Origin: Fontibacillus puldeungensis
Lineage (GTDB): Bacteria > Bacillota > Bacilli > Paenibacillales > Paenibacillaceae
Direction of reading: 5' to 3'
Assembly: GCF_042678945.1 (NCBI RefSeq)
Contig: NZ_JBHTLM010000016.1
Location: 1-64,000 of the forward strand
DNA: 64,000 nucleotides
A program made the position numbers and the translations under genes. The notes under the pieces were generated by a model. It was given only the letters and a program-made list of their open reading frames with translations. It was not told where the DNA came from and searched no databases. This document shows, in pieces, positions 59,568 through 64,000 of this stretch (the first letter of the stretch is position 1; each line of letters starts with the position of its first letter).

Positions 59568-62500
59568 CTATTTATTAATCTTATCCAATATCTGCGAGAT
59601 GGTCTGCACACTTTCCGCACGGTTCATTTTTTCATGCGGCATGAATAATTGGTTGCCACGGCCATTGATTAAGCCTAACGCTTGCAAAGAAGAAACTGCT
59701 TTTTTGGCCCAACCGCTAATGGTATCCGCATCATTAAAATCAATTATTTCATTTGCTTCAATGCTTTGTCCTGTTTGGTATTGATATACATTGCGAATCA
59801 TAACCGCCATTTCTTCCCGAGACAAGGTTTCCTCTGGTGCAAAAGTATCCGTGCTTTTTCCGGTAACGACTCCCGCCTCAACTGCAGCCGCAATGGAAGG
59901 AGCGTACCACTTCGTGGAATCAATATCCTTGAATGCGGTCTGCTGTGAGGATTGCATGCCGAAGGCCCGTGTAATCATTGCGGTAAATTCGGCACGGGTC
60001 ACATTTTGCTTCGGTGCGAATGTCATATCGCTTACACCGTTAACCATCTGTTTGGCAGCCATTTTCTTAATCACATCATGCGCCCAATACGATGCTTTAA
60101 CATCCTCAAACGATTTGTCATAGTTGAGAACAGCGCATTTGCTGAAATGGTTCACTGCTACAGTCAACTTATCACTTGAAAATGCTCCGCCCGCATACTC
60201 CAGGCTGACGTCATCGTAGATGAAATAGGCACCTACCAGATCTTGGCTAATACCCTCCCTTGCATTCAGTCTTAAAGTGACCGGATGGGAGAACTTCTTA
60301 AGCTGCAGAGTTGTTCCATCGCCCTTCACAATAGACAATTTGAAGTCATAGACCCCGCCTGCAGCCGATATGTCGGCTTTATACTTGCGCTCGACACGTG
60401 TAAGGAGTTCTTTGATTTGATCTGAAGTGAACACCCCCATTTCAAAAGAAATCTGCGCCTGTTCAAGTTCATCGCTCGTAACCAGGTCCAGCAACTCCTT
60501 CAGTACCTCGGCGGGAACTTCAATCTCTGCGTCCTTGTTATTAATCTTCAAAGCGTTCTTGCCATCGTTTGCCGCCATTTCGGCAGGGAACAGCAATTGC
60601 CGTTCCCCTTCAGCCATTTCGAATGACAAGCTGCTCTGAATGTTCTGCTTGCTTGGGGTAACCGAAGTGCTCCTGGGGGTATTGGAAGTGACGGAGTCAG
60701 TTGGAACGTTCCCCTTCTTTACCTGTACCGGCACGTTAAAATCATCGACGTTAAGATGTCCGAAACCGCCTGTGGCCTTGTCAACCACCTTAATGAAAAG
60801 CTCCTCGCCGATATAATCCGAAGCATCCCAAATTTTCCGCTGATATTCCTCATAATTGGTCGCCGTCTCTTTAAACAATTCTTTGCCGTCCGATGCCCGG
60901 ACCAAAGCAACATACAAGCGGTCTATATCCCGGCCGCCGCTGATCAGAAAGTCGATCTTGCCGTTCCCCCCGAGGACGAAATTTTGCGACCTCAGCGTTC
61001 CCGTTAAGCTGTCGCCCCCGGCTTGCTCGTTAAAGCCCCACAAATGATAACCGCCCGGAATATTTTGCGACGGGTTAAAGTAAATGTTATCCCAGAAGAA
61101 CTGGGTATCGGTCACATGGACGTCCTGGAAGGCGTCTCCCTCCGTTATCCAGCCCGTTAAGTCGCCTGTAGCAAAATCATGATTAGGCAGATCTGTAATA
61201 TCGGTATACACTGAGTTATCCCAATTCTCAGGCACATCGACCGGAGCAGCAGGTTCACCCGTTAAAGCATTCATCTCCCATACTTCCATCGATTTGACTG
61301 TGATATCCTTGTCGGCCCAAACCTGCAAGCCCAAGGAGTCAAATCTGCCTACGTAAACTCGGGTTGTCAGCTTTTTCTTGTAATTGGCAAAAGCTTCAAT
61401 GACCGAGCGATCGAGGAAAATATGGAGTTTCAGGTTCTCTCCGTTCAGATCAACGTATCCGCCTTGAATGCCGTCCACGCGCACATCCGGGTCGATACTG
61501 CTCTTGGTGCGATCCACATTGAAAGTTCCGTTTGTCTTGTCATAGTAAATCAGCGTTTCTTCCTGGCCATTGTCGGAGCGCCGTACCTTGATTCCAAATT
61601 TCTGAGCCTCACGGGGATCTATTTCCATCACAATCTCCAGCATGTCGCCTTTCACATTCTGGATCAATTGATTTGCGTCTTCCATATTTTTCTCCGAAAA
61701 ATCAACCAATTTATTTCCTCGCAGACTCTGCAATTCTTGAATCGGCTCAATATGCAATCGATCATCCTCATCCAGGCTCAAGGAAACCGGCAATGCCAAA
61801 TTATGAGCCCATCCGGATTGATATTCTGCTTGCGGTGTTCTTACATTTTGCACCATGGAGAATACGACCGTTCTTCCGTCAGGCGTGACCAGACCGCTCT
61901 CTGCGGTTAAGTAACCATCGCCTAGATCCATTTTGGAGGGAGCCTCCTGATCGGGGATAAACTTGAAATTCTCCCGATCCCAGGTCCCAATCCAATAAAA
62001 AACCTCAACATCTCTTTGCACATCGTTCGCCGGCGGTACATGCTCCGGTTTTTCATGCGGATTAATCAGGAATATATGTTTTTGTTGGCCCTTACTATCC
62101 TTGCCTAACGGCAATAATACCGGCAGTTCCCAGACCGTGCCCAACTCCGGATAGAGTGTTCTGTTACTAACGTATAAAGGCCCCTTATACTCCCAGTTGT
62201 ACATATCGTCGGATACATACACTAATGCCGTGCCGCTGCTGAAGTCCTTAAGGCCGGAAGTCACTAATTGATACCACTTATCCGTCTCTTCGTCGTACCA
62301 AACGAACGGATCGCGAAACTCGTTATGAATACCGATCCCCTTCTGTTCCGTTACCGGTTCGGGGTATTTCACCCATTGCTCCAAATCGGGATCGGACAAA
62401 TCGGCTGGGGTTGCAATTGATGTTCGTTGGTTCGGCGACTTGGAGTCGTTGCCGGCGGTATAGAACAGTACGGGATTGCCGTTTCGATCATACGCCGCGC

Positions 62501-64000
62501 TACCTGACCACACGCCGTCCGGGTCAAGAGTGCCCGCTTCGGGCGCAAGGGCCGGCCTTACATTTTCCCAGTGCACCATATCGTCGCTTATCCAATGCCC
62601 CCAATGGATTTGATGCCAGTATGGCCCCTGCGGGTTATGCTGATAAAACAAATGGTATTTGCCGTTATAATAAATGGGCGCATGCGCTTCATTCATCCAG
62701 TTTTGCGGAGGCATTGCATGATACTGGGGACGGTGCTGATCTCCGTCAAACACGCTTGGGTCCTCATCAATGTCCCCATTCGGAATTTCCGGAACCAAAC
62801 CGCCATGGAGCGCCTTCACGCTCTCATACTCAGCGAGTACCTCTTCGGTCGTAAGGACTTTGTTGTGCAGTTTCACTTCATCGATAAGACCGCTGAACAT
62901 ATTGTAGGAAAACAGCCCTGCCAATTCGACCGGTTTATTGTTTTTTCCGATGATCAGGCTTTCCGTGGATGGTGTGATTGGGACGTTAACGGGGGTTGCT
63001 TGGGAAGCCACTTCCTCTCCGTTTAGATATAACCTGATCATTCCATCTTTTTTGTCGAAAGTAGCGGCAACATAATTCCACTTGTATTTTTCCAATGGGT
63101 GGTCCTTTACCCATACCTGAATCCACTGCCCGCCAATCCCGGCCTGCATCGACCATGTACCGTGCCGGTACATTCCAAGAGCAAAACCTTCCGCTTTATC
63201 CTGATCGGATTGATTCACAATGGCGGACAGTTTGTTTCCGTCTCCCCATTCATAGCTGCGAGGAGCGACCCAGGCTTCGATGGTTAACGCATCGTTTACA
63301 GGCACGGTATCCTTGGCATTGACCTCAATATAGTTCGAATATCCATCGAACAATAAGGCCCCGCCCTTCACCCCGCGGGGAGTCCATCTCGGATCCTTGG
63401 AGTCCATATATCTGGCGTTGTTAAATACATAGTTCACATCATGCTCAAGCTTACGTACTCCATCCAACGTTTTCTTTCCTGCGCCTTCATTAAGATCCAA
63501 GTAAAATATAGTACCCGTACCACGTACTTGGAAATCGTCAACGGCAATGCCGGCTTGATCAGACCGGTCAACGACCTTTACATAAAGTTCCTTGTTGTAG
63601 TACTCCTGCACGTTCCATGTGATTTTCTCATTTGCGCGGACATTCCCCGTTTTCTTAAGCAACGTGTTGCTGACGGCATCATAAAGTTCGACATAGGCGT
63701 CCTCCGGTTTTGAAATGTCCAAAATCGTAAAGCTAATGGTTCCGCTTCCCCGGAGCGTGAAAGTATTCGAGGTGATGGAGCCCTGAGCTTCCAGGGCAGA
63801 TTTTGCATAGAAGTCTCCTTCTTTGCTCGCATGAGCTTCATCGGTCACTTGAAACGCATTTCCCTCAACCGTCCAGCCATCGAAATTTCCCGTTTCAAAA
63901 CCGGCATTCGTGATTTCAGTCGGGATCATGTTATCCGCCATAACCCCTTCTTCCGGAACGATTTCATGGAAGGTACGGAAGGCATCCGCAAAAATCAGGC
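59568..64000 (-). CDS. Giant SLH-anchored GH32 fructanase (5' end outside window)
   Basis: At least 1476 codons; the frame stays open to the right edge, so the start and signal peptide are beyond it. From an internal Met at 63941: a beta-sandwich with NAGFETGNFDGW (about 10-140), a LamG-like domain (about 150-375), a GH32 propeller with WMNEAHAP (E418), FRDP (D544) and VWELP (E605), a GH32 C-terminal domain, a second NHDFATGDLTGW-type domain (about 935-1080), a linker region, and three SLH domains (about 1280-1457). The SLH part fixes it to the cell wall polymer. Glu instead of Asp in the WMND motif is a feature of endo-inulinases, so endo-acting inulinase or cycloinulo-oligosaccharide fructanotransferase is likely. 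Confidence 0.9.
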   Translation of the reverse strand, partial: LIFADAFRTFHEIVPEEGVMADNMIPTEITNAGFETGNFDGWTVEGNAFQVTDEAHASKEGDFYAKSALEAQGSITSNTFTLRGSGTISFTILDISKPEDAYVELYDAVSNTLLKKTGNVRANEKITWNVQEYYNKELYVKVVDRSDQAGIAVDDFQVRGTGTIFYLDLNEGAGKKTLDGVRKLEHDVNYVFNNARYMDSKDPRWTPRGVKGGALLFDGYSNYIEVNAKDTVPVNDALTIEAWVAPRSYEWGDGNKLSAIVNQSDQDKAEGFALGMYRHGTWSMQAGIGGQWIQVWVKDHPLEKYKWNYVAATFDKKDGMIRLYLNGEEVASQATPVNVPITPSTESLIIGKNNKPVELAGLFSYNMFSGLIDEVKLHNKVLTTEEVLAEYESVKALHGGLVPEIPNGDIDEDPSVFDGDQHRPQYHAMPPQNWMNEAHAPIYYNGKYHLFYQHNPQGPYWHQIHWGHWISDDMVHWENVRPALAPEAGTLDPDGVWSGSAAYDRNGNPVLFYTAGNDSKSPNQRTSIATPADLSDPDLEQWVKYPEPVTEQKGIGIHNEFRDPFVWYDEETDKWYQLVTSGLKDFSSGTALVYVSDDMYNWEYKGPLYVSNRTLYPELGTVWELPVLLPLGKDSKGQQKHIFLINPHEKPEHVPPANDVQRDVEVFYWIGTWDRENFKFIPDQEAPSKMDLGDGYLTAESGLVTPDGRTVVFSMVQNVRTPQAEYQSGWAHNLALPVSLSLDEDDRLHIEPIQELQSLRGNKLVDFSEKNMEDANQLIQNVKGDMLEIVMEIDPREAQKFGIKVRRSDNGQEETLIYYDKTNGTFNVDRTKSSIDPDVRVDGIQGGYVDLNGENLKLHIFLDRSVIEAFANYKKKLTTRVYVGRFDSLGLQVWADKDITVKSMEVWEMNALTGEPAAPVDVPENWDNSVYTDITDLPNHDFATGDLTGWITEGDAFQDVHVTDTQFFWDNIYFNPSQNIPGGYHLWGFNEQAGGDSLTGTLRSQNFVLGGNGKIDFLISGGRDIDRLYVALVRASDGKELFKETATNYEEYQRKIWDASDYIGEELFIKVVDKATGGFGHLNVDDFNVPVQVKKGNVPTDSVTSNTPRSTSVTPSKQNIQSSLSFEMAEGERQLLFPAEMAANDGKNALKINNKDAEIEVPAEVLKELLDLVTSDELEQAQISFEMGVFTSDQIKELLTRVERKYKADISAAGGVYDFKLSIVKGDGTTLQLKKFSHPVTLRLNAREGISQDLVGAYFIYDDVSLEYAGGAFSSDKLTVAVNHFSKCAVLNYDKSFEDVKASYWAHDVIKKMAAKQMVNGVSDMTFAPKQNVTRAEFTAMITRAFGMQSSQQTAFKDIDSTKWYAPSIAAAVEAGVVTGKSTDTFAPEETLSREEMAVMIRNVYQYQTGQSIEANEIIDFNDADTISGWAKKAVSSLQALGLINGRGNQLFMPHEKMNRAESVQTISQILDKINK

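Overview
The window looks like a chromosomal stretch from an endospore-forming Gram-positive bacterium of the Paenibacillus type. The evidence is the neighbourhood dnaE-ytrH-ytrI-ytpI-ytoI, the YheA/YheB/YheC/YheD spore genes, a GerA-type germinant receptor, c-di-AMP riboswitches over KimA-type potassium importers, AGGAGG-type ribosome binding sites with frequent TTG/GTG starts, and SLH-anchored surface enzymes. I saw no rRNA, tRNA, CRISPR array, prophage or intact insertion sequence.

Layout. 1-7.3 kb: dnaE (3' end beyond the left edge), small sporulation membrane genes ytrH/ytrI, ytpI converging on ytoI, and a three-gene DUF2249 operon behind an Fnr-type box. 7.3-16.4 kb: yheA and yheB facing a five-copy array of YheC/YheD ATP-grasp spore-coat genes with a GNAT acetyltransferase inside it. 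16.4-23.7 kb: HAD phosphatase, a four-gene germinant receptor operon (A, C, a small D-like subunit, B), an OmpR/VanS-type two-component pair and a phosphodiesterase. 23.7-26.9 kb: HxlR regulator divergent from MFS efflux, NAD(P)H quinone reductase and SDR genes. 26.9-37.4 kb: a BceRS-BceAB peptide-antibiotic detoxification module between two KimA-type potassium importers, each with its own ydaO-type c-di-AMP riboswitch and terminator; also an inverted-repeat cluster and a deleted nitronate monooxygenase remnant. 37.4-44.6 kb: SRAP peptidase, TetR/SDR pair, MATE exporter, AraC regulator, aldo-keto reductase with a MerR regulator, and a CueP-like copper protein. 44.6-50 kb: a more AT-rich accessory block with intact redox genes and regulators (F420-reductase-like, MarR, nitronate monooxygenase, TetR) among at least three decayed genes. 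50-64 kb: a fructan-utilisation locus: fructokinase, two intracellular GH32-like enzymes, an ABC sugar importer without its ATPase, a GH172/DUF2961 enzyme, a LacI regulator, and a giant SLH-anchored GH32 fructanase running off the right edge.

How it fits together. The fructan locus reads as one pathway: surface cleavage of inulin or levan by the SLH-anchored GH32 enzyme, uptake by the ABC importer, intracellular cleavage by GH32-like and GH172 enzymes, phosphorylation of fructose by the ROK kinase, with LacI operators and a cre-like CcpA site over the promoter. The two KimA genes should be switched off together when c-di-AMP is high. The YheC/YheD array and the germinant receptor operon place 7-21 kb among late-sporulation and germination functions. 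The most distinctive items are the alternating YheD/YheC array with embedded acetyltransferase, the GH32 enzyme with WMNE in place of WMND combined with GH172, the Fnr box at exactly the class II activator distance, and the paired c-di-AMP riboswitches.
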